A DNA stretch of 64,000 bases, from assembly GCA_958450365.1 (NCBI GenBank), contig CAUEEP010000736.1:1168501-1232500 (forward strand). The letters run 5' to 3'. The notes under the pieces were generated by a model. The model worked only from the letters and a program-made list of their open reading frames with translations. It did no database searches and had not been told where the DNA came from. Position 1 is the stretch's first letter. Every line of letters starts with the position of its first letter. The translations under genes were made by a program, and so were the position numbers. Source of the stretch: Mesorhabditis belari. Its lineage: Eukaryota > Nematoda > Chromadorea > Rhabditida > Rhabditidae. This document shows positions 22,955 to 34,526 of the stretch, in pieces.

Positions 22955-23390
22955 TAGCTATTCCCATATCCTTGATCATTAACTAACATAGAGAACAGAT
23001 CATAAGCCTAAGCCCTTAGCTATCCCCATACTCTTGATCATTAACTATCATAGAGAACAGATCATAAGCCTAAGCCTAAGCCTGAGCCTGAGCCTAAGCC
23101 TAAGCCTAAGCCTAAGCCTAAGCCTAAGCCTAAGCCTAAACCTGAGCCTAAGCCTAAGCCTAAAGCCTAAACCTGAGCCTAAGCCTAAGCCTAATCCCAA
23201 GCAACTCGCTGAGACCCAAGCCAAGCCTAAGCCTAAGCCTAAGCCTAAGCCTAAGCCTAAACCTGAGCCTAAGCCTAAGCCTAAGCCTAAACCTGAGCCT
23301 AAGCCTAAGCCTAAAAGCCTAAGCCTAAGCCCTTATCTATCCCCATACCCTTGATCATTAACTAACAGATCTAACAGGAGAACAGATCCA
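22955..23390. repeat. Tandem unit enclosing the telomere-like tract
   Basis: A segment CCCATA.CCTTGATCATTAACTA with GAGAACAGATCATAAGCC occurs at about 22955-23014, 23017-23074 and again at 23334-23390. The telomeric tract therefore sits inside one unit of a tandem duplication. Confidence 0.8.
23066..23332 (-). repeat. Interstitial telomeric repeat, (TTAGGC)n on the minus strand
   Basis: About forty hexamers of GCCTAA on the plus strand, equivalent to TTAGGC on the minus strand, the canonical nematode telomere unit. Variants (GCCTGA, AAACCTGAGCC, AAAAGCC) and one break (CCCAAGCAACTCGCTGAGACC) show it is old. It is internal, with at least 23 kb on one side and 40 kb on the other. The long open frame (PKPKPEP) across it is an artefact of the repeat. 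Confidence 0.95.
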
Positions 23391-24638
23391 TCCAACATCT
23401 TCCTCACAAAGCCATTTCCATCTATCCCATCTTGTAAATTTCAGTCTTATACTTTTCTAAAACTTCTAGCTTCCAAAAATCTACCAACTTCAACTACTGC
23501 CTTCTTTCTTATAGGTCTTATCACTTCCATTCACTTAGTAGAAAGACATTTCTTTCTCCGGATTCCTGAAGTCTTTGGCAGTCTATTTTCATCTCCCCTT
23601 TCGCAGCTTTTCGATTCCCCTCCATGAAGCAATTCCCCTGCTCCCCACTTCCTCCACAACCATTCGATTCGATTCCCTCTCTCACACTCCTATCATCTAT
23701 TTCCCAATCTTCTTTCCCCATTGACTCAAATTCCTCAATTTTTCTCTTTCCTTCAAATGACTTTTAGACTCTTGCTCAACTCAAACTAACCCAAAAACCA
23801 AGCCTGGACTAGAGCTGGCTTGATTTTTAGTCTAACACCAAGCTGATACATTCCAAAACAGCAAATTTAAAAAGATTCTTTAAAAATAAAACTATTTTAC
23901 TCAGCTAAAACATATAAGAAAAAGTTTAGGCTAAAGGATATCAAAAAAATGTTGCTGTAAGCTGTAAAGTTTGTTTTTTTTTTTGCTGAAATCGATAAAA
24001 ACTGACAAACTTGATCTATGTTGGTTACATTTTCTGCTTGGGATTACAGGATTGTTTCAAAATGACGATAAAACTTTCAATCAAGAAATCAAAGCCAGAG
24101 GATTTTGTACCACTTTAACCTCAATGCTCAAATTTTCAAATGTTTTTTTTTGTGATTTCTCATCAAAAAAGCGACTTTAGAGATGTAAAAGCGGGAAAAA
24201 AAGCTCTTAAAAAACGGGATTGGCTTATGGATTATGGATTATGATGAGAAAAATGGTTTTTAAATGACTTATCCTTTTGCAAAAGCTTGTTTATTATAAG
24301 AAGTTTATTTATTTTTCTATCCGAGCCATAACTCGAGTCTCTTTAGAGCTTTTTTTCTGCTTTTTTTTGAGACAATATGTAATCAATTTCTAGGATTTCA
24401 TCTGTTAACTCAGATTTGAAAAAGAAATTTTGAGGAAATTTGAAAAAAATCGAATTTTGATCTTTCTAATACTAAATAATCTAATATTAGTAATAATAAT
24501 GCTAAATTTGAAAAAAATCGGATTTGGCCGCGAGATCATAGATGAAGTTTGTTGAAATCGATAAAAAACTGAATAAATTGATCTATGTCGGTTACATTTT
24601 TCTGCTTAGAATTACAGGATTGTTTCAAAATCACGGCA

Positions 24639-25116
24639 GGGGGGGACAAAGCGACCTTTTTGCGCACCCGGACATTTGCGCACCTTTTTTTCCGCACCTT
24701 GCCCATTAGCGCACCTTTTTTCGAGTTTTAAATAGGCTCTAAAAGCTAATATTAACCAATTTCCATTCCAAAAGTTGTTTTTCTAGGTAATTTTAGGGCG
24801 TAGAATCGAAATTTTGACATAACAGAGCGCGTGGAACCAATTTGAAAGACAAAACGGCTAGATCAAATTACAGAAATTTTAAATTGTTGATTTTTCTCTT
24901 TGTATAACTCCGTCCGTTTGTTTCCACAAGCTCTGATATGTCAAAATTTCGATTCTACACCCTCAAATTACCTAGAAAAACAACTTTTGGAATAGAAATT
25001 GCTTAATATTAGCTTTTTAGAGCTTTTTTTAAACCGCGAAAAAAGGTGCGCTAATGGGCAAGGTGCGCAAATGTCCGGGTGCGCAAAAAAGAAGGTCGCA
25101 TTTGTCTCACTCCCCG
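24639..25116. mobile_element. Foldback element, GGGGGACAAA...GCGACC ends, copy A
   Basis: The left arm begins GGGGGGACAAAGCGACCTTT and carries TTTGCGCACCCGGACATTTG; the right arm is complementary and ends GGTCGCATTTGTCTCACTCCCC. The arms extend about 200 bp. The same terminal sequence closes the element at 49244-49591. Confidence 0.8.
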
Positions 25117-25724
25117 ATAGTTTTATAAATTTCCTTTATTTCAGTTTCCATTTTCAACAGTTTCCTTTATTTCAATTCAAGTTGAATTCGAAATTTATTT
25201 TCTTAGAATAGGGTAAATATTATTATTATTTAATATTAGATTATTTAGCATTATTATTACTATTTAATATTAGATTATTTAGCATTAGAAAGATCAAAAA
25301 GGATTTTAAGCAAGAGATGACGAATAATTTCAAGGGTTGGCGGTGAAGATTAAAGGGAATTCTAGATAAATTCGCATTTTCAGATTTAATTTAACTTCTA
25401 ATACATTTATTTTAAAGTAAAATTATTTATAAATCTTAGATTTATAAATGAATGTCAACAGATTGCGAGCAAGGGTTAAATTTGACCATCCAGCTTTTAG
25501 CTAAAGAGATAAACGGATTGTAAGCTCTCTTGCAATAAGAAGATTTTACAAAAACTTTCGGAATCATAGAATAATACCATCAATATGATAAGATGAGAAT
25601 GAGATGAGAATGAGATTAAGTTATAAGCCAAATCCTGGTTTAGAACTAGACATTGGCTCGATTGACTAGTTGCTAAACAGCTAACTGAACGAAAAAGAAA
25701 TATAGCCGCGAAGAAGTGTAAGGA

Positions 25725-25915
25725 GGATGTTTGGTGTCAGGAAGTAGCAAGTTTAAGGAAGTTGTTTAGTGTCAGGAAAAGTAACAAGTGTAAGGAAGCT
25801 GTTTAGTGTCAGGAAGTAACAAGTTTAAGGAAGCTGTTTAGTGTCAGGAAGTAACAGGTTTAAGGAAGCTGTTTAGTGTAAGGAAGTAGCAAGTTTAAGG
25901 AAACTGTTTCGAGTA
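25725..25915. repeat. Tandem repeat, about 35 bp (GTTTAGTGTCAGGAAGTAAC)
   Basis: Five to six units of GTTTAGTGTCAGGAAGTAAC plus AAGTTTAAGGAAGCT. Confidence 0.9.
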
Positions 25916-26689
25916 CAAAGAAAGAATTAAACAAAAATTCTTTATCTACTGTGTAATCTGATCAAAAACTTTACCGAAAAATGAAAAAGTTTAGAAGTTT
26001 TTATAGGAGTAAGATCAAAAGTCAGATTCTTTTCTATATTATTTCGATTCATGTCTATTCTATGAACTTTATTCAAAGCAAAAGATCAGATCATTCAATT
26101 CCCCATTTTCTTTCTTCATAAATTTTCAATGAATAAAGCTTTTTCTTTAAGGTTTTTTTCAGATCAAGATTTTCAAGTTAATAAAAAAAACGAATGAGGA
26201 CTGAAAACTGAAAGAAAACTAGAAAATTGAGAGAACTGAGCATTGAAAACTGAAAGAAAACTGAGAGAACTGAGCACTGAACGAAATTTGAACGAAATAA
26301 GAACGAAATTTGAACAAAAGAACGAAATTTGTACCGTTATATGCAAAATCTAACGAATCCCATTCAAATTTTATAAGTTAAAATAGTTTTTCCAAGAAGA
26401 TTACTAACATAAACATTAACATAAAGAATAAAAATCTAGCTTCAAAGTAAAGAAACTCGTTTATTTCATTACAAACGAAAGAACAGCAGAACAGCAATGT
26501 TTTTTCAAGCATTTTGTCCTTTTAAAAGTGCAAGTAAACAAGTAAAAAAGGATCTTAAAGGAAAAAGAAAGGAAAATGTTTGAATTTCAATCAAAAAAGA
26601 GATGAAAATATCAAGAAAAAAAAAGAAGATAATGAAAAAAGCTTTCTGATGAATAAGAAATGTATATATATATATATATGCTTTATTGA

Positions 26690-27110
26690 GTTGAATAGCG
26701 ACAAAACAAAATCACAATAATTACCCGGGACACCACTCAAAACACACCCAAAAGATAAATAGATACCTCAAGAAAGAATCACTTTTGTGATTATTGTGAT
26801 TTTGTTTTGTCGCTATTCAACAGTCAAATCAATTGCCGAAATTGCGGCTTTAAATCTAGCGATTTCTAGCGATTATTGTGATCTAGCGATTATTGTGATC
26901 TAGCGATTATTGTGATCTAGCGATTATTGTGATCTAGCGATTATTGTAATCTAGCGATTATTGTGATCTAGCGATTATTGTGATCTAGCGATTATTGTGA
27001 TCTAGCGATTATTGTGATCTAGCGATTATTGTAATCTAGCGATTATTGTGGTTTTGTTTTGTCGCTATTCAACAGTCAAATCAATTGCCGAAATTGCGGC
27101 TTTAAATCTA
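26690..27110. repeat. 17-bp tandem array (TCTAGCGATTATTGTGA) between dispersed repeats
   Basis: About eleven units of TCTAGCGATTATTGTGA lie between two copies of TTTTGTTTTGTCGCTATTCAACAG. The left flank carries the inverse copy of the repeat found at 4862-4955. Confidence 0.9.
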
Positions 27111-27448
27111 GCCAAGGTGGAAATATCACGAACATCAATGTAGATAAAAAGTAAATATAATTAAATTTTTCTTAAAAAAACAGCTATAGCTATAAAAGTA
27201 AAAAAAAAGAGTTTAATATTTAAACAATTTCCTTATTTTCAATAATAATTCAAGGCGGAAAAGAAAGTTTATAAAAAAAAAAAGCTTTTTTCTTTTTCTT
27301 TTCACTCTATTTCACCATCTTGAGAAAAACTTATGCAATCATTTCCTTTTTAAAAAGAATTCTTATGTCAGATTATTCAAAAAGAATAAAATTACAATGA
27401 AATCTAGCCTCTATAGAGGCCTTTTTCTCTTCTAGAAACAAGAAACCG

Positions 27449-27844
27449 CTAGAAACCAACAAAACAACAACGATTCAACTCCACATCTCTCACTTTTCTC
27501 TTCTTTTCAATCACAGAAAAGAGTTTTACTTGCTCAAGGTGATTTTGCATAAATTCATGATTGTTGGATCCCTTTCCCCCTTGACAATCCAACTTTAAAC
27601 TCAAATATCTTCTTATTGGGCGCAATGAGTAGTTTTGTACCAACGATAGGAAAGACTGACAAACCAAATAGAACGAAACCACAGAAACCGCAACACAACG
27701 ATTCAACTCCTCATCTCTCACTTTTCTCTTCTTCTCAATCACAGAAAAGAGTTTCACTTCATCAAGGTGATCCTTAAACACACAAAACACATTTGCACAC
27801 CATTTTCCATGCGCTTTATCTCTTCTAACGCTTTCAAACTTCAA
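27449..27844 (-). repeat. Duplicated short ORF with VIEKKRKVRDEELN motif
   Basis: A 131-codon frame contains the same block twice: HLxxVKLFSVIEKKRKVRD at about residues 27-45 and again near 102-120. A third copy, frame maintained, is at 29051-29278. The block is charged and helix-like. I recognise no domain. No start or splice context proves translation, and 28000-28980 beside it is unassigned. Confidence 0.4.
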
Positions 27845-28239
27845 AACTTGTTTCCTTGAATGTATTTTGTGGTTAAAACCACAAATGCACTTAATTTTAA
27901 CATTTTCTTATGATAATAATCAAAAGCGATAATTCGATAGCGATATTTCAATAATCAATCAAAAGCGATAATCAATTTTCTAATTATAAGTAAAAGCCTT
28001 CGTAGAACTTCTTAAAAAAAACCTTTTCAAAAACATTTTTCTAAACTTGAATCACTAATTTTATTAATACTCCAATTTTTGAGCAAATTATTCTTTCCGC
28101 TCATAAATTTTTCAGGATTTCTGGGACTGGCAGAAAAAAAGTAATTCCCCAAATTTTAAGCACTTTCCTTTCTCAAATCTCTTTCAATAAATCGACCTCG
28201 AAATTGGTTAAAATTTTGAAAAATTTACCCTTTAGCTCA

Positions 28240-28940
28240 TTAAATTCAGAATCGAATGAGGAGAAAGAAAGAAAAAGAAAAAAAAAATGGAAAAGAATGG
28301 AAAAGAATTGACGGGGATCATACCTTTGACAGACACACTTTCCAACTTTCCAATTTAGACTATCGATTAGGGATTTGTAAAGGTTTTGTGATCAGAAGAG
28401 ATAGAAAGAAGAGATAGAAAGATTGAAGAGATAGAAAATTGAATGGGTAAATGGAATGGCTAAATGGAATGGATAAAACGAGATAGACAATGGTTATGCT
28501 AGAGAATGGGAAAGCTTTTGATTAGAGTTGAAAAGGATGAATGTTGACAATGAGTGTAGAGAAATAAGGAAAGAGTTGGTAAAGTTGAGATAAAGAAAGG
28601 GAAAAGATAGAAATGAAGGAGATAGAAATGAAGGTTTGAGTCTGAATAGAGCACAGAGATGGTAGAGCTTGAGATAATGATGAAAAGTTGTTGAAAAGTT
28701 GACAAGAGATTGAGTTGAGTTGATCAAAAAAAGATGCAGGAATAGAGAAAGTGTTATGGATCAAAAAGAAAATAGAAAAGATAGAGAAAATGAAGAGTTT
28801 GAGAGGTTGAAAGTCGAGACAAATGGATGAAATCAAAACTGAAATATAGAAAAATGGAAATTTTGAGAATATAATGAGAATTGGAGATAACGAAACTTTT
28901 GAGAGTACAAATGAGAGGATATTGAGATGAGAAAAAAATC
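28240..28940. repeat. Purine-rich low-complexity region
   Basis: The plus strand is rich in GAAAGAGATAGAAA-type text, leaving several minus-strand frames open (Leu/Ser/Phe-rich). No domain or splice pattern supports a gene. Confidence 0.55.
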
Positions 28941-29050
28941 TCTGACGATGAAAGAGAGCTTAAGTGGATGGACAAAATCAGACGAGGCTGTACCAACGCG
29001 TCATCCTGTCACTTCTCTTTTCCTCTTGTTCGATCATTGTTCAGTACCGC

Positions 29051-29278
29051 TCAGTCCAAAACTGGACCATTCAACTCCTCATCTATCACTTTTCTCTTCT
29101 TCTCAATCACAGAACAGAGTTTTACTTGCTCAAGGTGATTCTCAAGGTGTTTTTGTATAATTTCATGATTATCGGATCCCTTTCCCCTTGACAATCCAAC
29201 TTTAAACTCAAATATCTTCTTATCTAGTTGTTTAATAGAAATAGTTTTTGTACCAATCGATAGAGAAAGACTTGACAA
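29051..29278 (-). repeat. Third copy of the VIEKKRKV repeat block
   Basis: The frame contains HLEQVKLCSVIEKKRKVID and NHEIIQKHLE. It matches both blocks at 27449-27844, including the preceding KGSDNHE segment and the CAATCCAACTTTAAACTCAA nucleotide context. Confidence 0.6.
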
Positions 29279-29294
29279 ATCTAATAATACTAAA

Positions 29295-29470
29295 AATTAA
29301 ATTTTAAAAAAAAAAAAAAAAAGTATATAATAAAAATAATATTTTTAAAAAAAGAAAAAAGAGGGAAGGGTTAAAATTTTTTTTTTTTAAAAAAATAAAA
29401 GGTAAAATTTAAAATAATTTATTTTTTTAATATAAAAAAAAAAAAAATTAAAAAAAAAAAAAAAAAGGAG

Positions 29471-29539
<69 letters not shown>

Positions 29540-29716
29540 AAAAATTTTTTAAAAAAAAAATTTTTTAATTAATAAAAAAAAAAAAAAATTTTTTTTTTTA
29601 AAAAATTTTAAAAAAATTTTAAATTTTTTTTTTTTTTTATAAAAAATATTAAAAAAATTTTTTAAATAAAAAAAAAAAAAAATTTTTTTTTTTTTTTTTT
29701 GGGGGGGGTTTGGTGT

Positions 29717-29756
<40 letters not shown>

Positions 29757-29840
29757 ATTTTTTAATTTATTTTTTAAAAATAAAATGTTTTTTTTAAAAA
29801 AAAAAAGGGAGAGGGGAAAAAAAAAAAAAAAAAAAACAAG
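29295..29840. other. A/T homopolymer region, probable assembly noise
   Basis: Nearly continuous A or T runs, one above 60 bases, with a few G-rich patches. It is flanked by inverse copies of a repeat (AAACTCAAATATCTTC at 29205; GAAGATATTTGAACTC at 29865). Composition is like 13385-13650 and 18560-19065. Confidence 0.55.
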
Positions 29841-29949
29841 AACATTTCAATTCGACAACCTAACACGAAGATATTTGAACTCAAAGTTAGATTACCAATG
29901 GGAAATGTTGATGACGATCTTTACTTGATTGACTTTACATAACCAGGGA

Positions 29950-30340
29950 AATTCATTAAACAAGCTGACAATGAGCTGTGACTCATAACTTGCAGAGATT
30001 TGTTTCAAAGCTCCAGATTCCATTGATAGCAAGACTATTGATACTTGCTAATTTATAAAATTTGACTATTAGAACCCTTCCATTTCTTTGAATTTTCTTC
30101 TTCTGTTCTTTATAAGTTTCTTTCATTCTCTTAGCTCAAAATTAGATTGCTTTAAATCATTTGGATTCTTCTAGAATTTACTCAGACCTCCTTATCAATG
30201 ATTAGAATCCGATTCACTGTTTTGTTTTTATGAAGCCAAGCTTTACTTGACTTTAGCCTAGGTTTTTGGTTGAAGATTCTAGTTAAATTAAACAAGCTGA
30301 CAATGAGTTGTGACTCATAACTTGCAGAGGTTTGTTTCAA
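29950..30340. repeat. Dispersed repeat, inverse copy at 33760-33915
   Basis: CAAGCTGACAATGAG.TGTGACTCATAACTTGCAGAG occurs twice, at about 29958 and 30293. The 150 bp before the second (AAGCCAAGCTTTACTTGACT, CCTAGGTTTTTGGTTGAAG) recur inverted at 33760-33915. Confidence 0.75.
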
Positions 30341-31125
30341 AGCTCAAAGCTGACCTTTGCATGCACCCTGACTCAAATCCGATCGAGATCATGCATGAAA
30401 AGAAGCTCGCAAATGTGCTGATCACTTTGTATTCTATGATCGAAGTCTTTAGAGCGGTGTTTGTGAAGGGGAAATGTTTGTGAAGTGGTCTCTGGATGAT
30501 CTCTCTGCTCCTCTTTTCCTCTTTTCTCAAATCCACTCTCGACTTTTGGCTAGTGGTCTCCCGTTGAACTAGAGATGGAAAGTTTTTTCAAACTTTCCAT
30601 CTCTATTTTGATTCTTGGAAATTTAATTGATAACTGAGCTCAGTTTTTCTGTAATGATATTACTATAGCTATGATCTCTATCAAGGTAAGTGAAAAGATC
30701 TAACAAGTTTAAAGCTTTTTTTCTTGATCACAAAATACATCTTTCTTTTCGATCGAAGATTGAATCCATTTTTGTTTGTTTAAAAACTGTCTGGCTGAAT
30801 GCAATGATTCGATGAATCATTCTTGGCAAATAATAGAATTATAGATAGATTTGAATTTGTTGAACACGTGCAATGACAAGCTATGAGAAAAGAGTGATCT
30901 AAAGCCCATTCTTGAATACCAAAGTTAAAGCTTGGACTAACTTTAAGCTCAATTCAGATTCTAAACTTGTCTCTGCATCTCGATTTTGATAACTTACCCA
31001 GAAATCCATTTCGCTTTTCGGGCCGAGCAGGACTAAATTTTTAAACTGAATTTTGGACTTTAAGACATTGGGATATCAGTATTTGATCGGTACGCTTGAC
31101 AACTAGAGTTCCGTATTGTATTCTA

Positions 31126-32020
31126 TTAGGTTGATGCATAAGTCTTTTCGTTCCTTTTCGTCTGCCGTTTCAAGCCAACAAATGCACCAATTAAACTACG
31201 GTTGATTTCATTAGAAAAAGCAATTATTTTTCTGCAAAATAACATTAAAACGGGTTTAAAAATATTTAATGCCTGGATTTTCTTGAGAGTATGAAGTCGG
31301 GTAGTCAAAAAGGGCTAACTCGATGATGCGGTTTAGACACCTTAGCTAAAGAAAACCTATCTTCGTGTCAATAGATAAAAGATAGAGAAAAAAAACGTTT
31401 GATATTTCGCCAAAATTTCAGAGAAATTCATTCAGCCAATTTTTCCGTAGAGTTTTTTATAGATTTTTACGAAAAAGGCGTTTTTCACTCTCGAATTTGC
31501 TTGAAAGTGAACCGAAATTAAAAATACCGACTGGGGCTACCAGTGGTGAATTTATCGCATACACGAAATATATCAATCACAATACAACGACACACACAAT
31601 ACTAGGCTATATCTTAACTTAACCCACGTCATGACAGACGGCTCCCTAACCCTAAGCTCAATGGGGAACTAAATAGCTTTTTTGGTGGTGAAGGGAAGAT
31701 GACGATGAAGGAGTGGCTTGTCACTTTAAAGAACTGGGGCCACAACCACCAGACTGCCCTCCAGAAAACCTCTCAACCCGAAGGGAAAGGAAATCCGAAG
31801 GGGGTGACCATGTCGCATGTGGGGTTCGAACCCTCGACCTTCCGATTAAGATAAAAGACACTTAACCAGTCAGCCACACGTGGTCGTGAAATTCATTTAA
31901 AAAGATGCAAATTGAACAAAAAAACACTTTTTTTATAGAGCAAACTATAGATTAATTCGTGAATTTGTTACTTTTTAACAGATGTACGAAAAAAACGAAA
32001 AGACTTATGCATCAACCTAA
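31126..32020. mobile_element. Mariner-like MITE copy 2 with nested SINE
   Basis: The termini TTAGGTTGATGCATAAGTC and GACTTATGCATCAACCTAA are flanked by TA (31124-31125 and 32021-32022). Related uninserted sequences at about 34262 and 35928 read TTTAGAATACAATAC, showing the empty site with a single TA. The interior matches 17326-17847 and is interrupted by about 340 bp containing a family 1 SINE. Confidence 0.9.
31710..31884 (-). mobile_element. tRNA-derived SINE, family 1, copy 2
   Basis: The minus strand has CGTGTGGCTGACTGGTTAAG and the B box GGTTCGAACCCC, followed by CTTCCCTTCGGGTTGAG and GTGACAAGCCACTCC. It lies inside the mariner-like MITE, so it is the younger insertion or was carried with the flanking repeat. 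Confidence 0.75.
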
Positions 32021-32539
32021 TAAATCTCCAAAAGGATCTTTTTCAAGTCCAAACTCCAAACTCCAAAAGATATCCAAACTTTCCCGGATATTATTCAATC
32101 GAGAATTTTTCAAAACATTATCAGAGAATCAGAGAATCTGAATTTGACATTCGCACAGCTCTGGTATTGATCCTTGCTCTCCTCGCTACCTCAGAATGAT
32201 CTTTTAGCAAAATTTCCCCTCAAGACCCGCTTTTGAAAATCCTTTTATCAATTCAGGGCACTCACTGGAGAATCCCCGAAACGAGGTATCATTTTTCACA
32301 CAATCTCGTGCGTCATTTCCCTCTTCTTCTATTCATTGTATTACTCAATGTTTACAATTCATTTTATCTATTAATCCTTGATGGACACACCTTTTTGACA
32401 CTGAAATTGAAATTGAATCATTGACGCTATCATTTCAAATTATTCAAAGTTGTAGTGGATGAGTCAGCTACTAGAAAGTTGACTAATAAAATCTTTGACT
32501 TTTTCTTTTATCTGAAACTTCTAGGTACTGATTTTAAGA

Positions 32540-33480
32540 CATTTTGTCACTGTATTGAACACAAATTTCATATTGTACTTTGGTACTTTATGGTTCATAT
32601 TGTACTTTGACCCCCTTATTGTATTTCAATGAGCTTTTATAAAGTTTTTGCCAGTTGCCAAACAAAAAAGCAAAAAGAGCAGACAGACTCTACTTTTGGT
32701 ACACGATAATATAGCTGGGTTCGTTTGCAATATTTCCAACATCTTTATGAACTCTTAAGACGTTTTGTCACTTTATTGTGCACAAATTTCATATTGTACT
32801 TTGGCTGTTGTGCTGCACTTATAATTGAGCTCTTATTGAGTTTTGCCAGTTGCCAAACGAAACTTACTCAAAGAGCAGACAGACTCTACTTCTGGTACAC
32901 GATAATATAGCTGGGTTTATAGTCTACAATATTTCCAACATCGTTATGAGCTCTTTCCCCTCTATCTCCCGACTCTCCACTTCCATTTTTCTAAAAAGAA
33001 AGAGCAAAGACTAATCACATTGAACTCAATAATCTTTTATGGGAAAGAGATGAAAATGGAAAAGAAAAGAAAATGAAAAAAAGTAAAAGAGCAAAAAGAC
33101 TCTACTTCTGATACACGATAAAAATAGCTGGGTTTATAGTTTACAATATTTCCAACATCTTTATGGTAATGCTTTTGAAAATCTATATTGAAAATCGATT
33201 TGTCGATTTTGAAGAGACATTGAGACAGAGACATTTTGAGGATAAGGAGCCAAATTTAGAGAGATAAGGAGCCAAATTTAGAGAGATAAAGAACCAGATA
33301 TACTGAGATAAAGAAGTAAATATAGAGAGATAAGAAACCAAATTTTGAGGATTTTGAGACAAATCGAAAGACTTTCCTTTATCGATTGGATCCGTGTGTT
33401 GGAAAAAAGCAAAACATTTTGAGTACAAATTTCATTCTGTACTTTGGCTGCCTTCCTGTCCTTCAATAAGCTTTTATAGA
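32540..33480. repeat. Direct repeats with AATTTCATATTGTACTTTGG
   Basis: Units near 32545, 32755, 33095 and 33415 share CACAAATTTCAT.TTGTACTTTGG, AGAGCAGACAGACTCTACTT and CGATAATATAGCTGGGTT. No gene is evident. Confidence 0.7.
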
Positions 33481-34199
33481 GTTTGTCAGTAACAAAGTAC
33501 ATCCCTAAAATACACAAATCTTTTCTTTTGATCACCTAAACTTGATCAAAGTCTATCAAATCATCTTTTTAGTTTTATCTGACATATCATCAAATGCTTT
33601 CACTTGCAATTAGGCAGGCAAAATGTTAAAAAGATTTTTTTTAAACAATTAGAGTATGTTCTAAACGACAACAGTTATCGTTATCAAAGCCGTAATTTTC
33701 GCCGTAAAATTTCGTCTAATTTCTCATCGAATCAGACCAAAAGTAACCTGATTTTTTCTCTTCTCTGCAAGTTATGAGTCACAACTCATTGTCAGCTTGT
33801 TTAATTTAACTAGAATCTTCAACCAAAAACCTAGGCTAAAGTCAAGTAAAGCTTGGCTTCATAAAAAAAAACAGTGAATCAGATTCTAACCATTGATAAG
33901 GAGCTCTGAGTAAATTCGCTGACAATAGCTTTTCAAAATAAATATCTTTCCAAGTAAAAGCTTCTTATCTAAAAGCTATTTGTTTAAAAGTTTAAAAGTA
34001 TTTGTTAGCTTTTGTTTTAAAGTTCGAAACTATTTGTTAACTTTAGTTTTAACGTTTTATTTTTGAAAGTTCTTTAGATGTAAGTTTTTCGCATCGAATC
34101 AGACCAAAATTAAGCTGATTTAATGTAAACTGATTTGACTACAATAGCTTTTCAAAATAGATAGCTTTTCAAGTAAAAGCTTATCTAAAAACTATTTGT

Positions 34200-34300
34200 T
34201 ATTGTATTTAAAACAATTTTGCTGGCTTGAAAGAGTTGACTTGACTCCGTTTGGAGATTTAGAATACAATACGGCACTCTAGTTGTCAAGCGTACTGATC
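34200..34300. repeat. Dispersed repeat; related copy at 35860-35960
   Basis: Both copies contain AAAACAATTTTGCTG, GAGTTGACTT.ACTCCGTTTG and CACTCTAGTTGTCAAGC or a close variant. The inverse copy around 31090-31125 and 32021-32035 is split by the mariner-like MITE. Confidence 0.8.
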
Positions 34301-34526
34301 AAAACTATTTATTTTAAAGTTTAAAACTATTTGTGAACTTTAGTTTTAACGTTTTATTTTTGAAAGTTCTTTAGATGTAAGTTTTTCTCATCGAACCAGA
34401 CCAAAATTAAGATGATTTGACTACAATAGCTTTTCAAAATAGATATCTTTTCAAATAAAAGCTTCTCATCTAAAAACTATTTGTTTAAAAGTTTAAAAGT
34501 ATTTGTTAGCTTTTGTTTTAAATAAT

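Noticed and set aside
23034..23354. 106-codon Lys/Pro-rich frame (PKPKPEP)
   Set aside because: It is the translation of the GCCTAA telomeric tract. A hexamer repeat has no stops in this frame by construction.
23521..23721. 66-codon minus-strand frame with balanced composition
   Set aside because: No domain, no flanking splice sites and no repeat copies; it could be chance.
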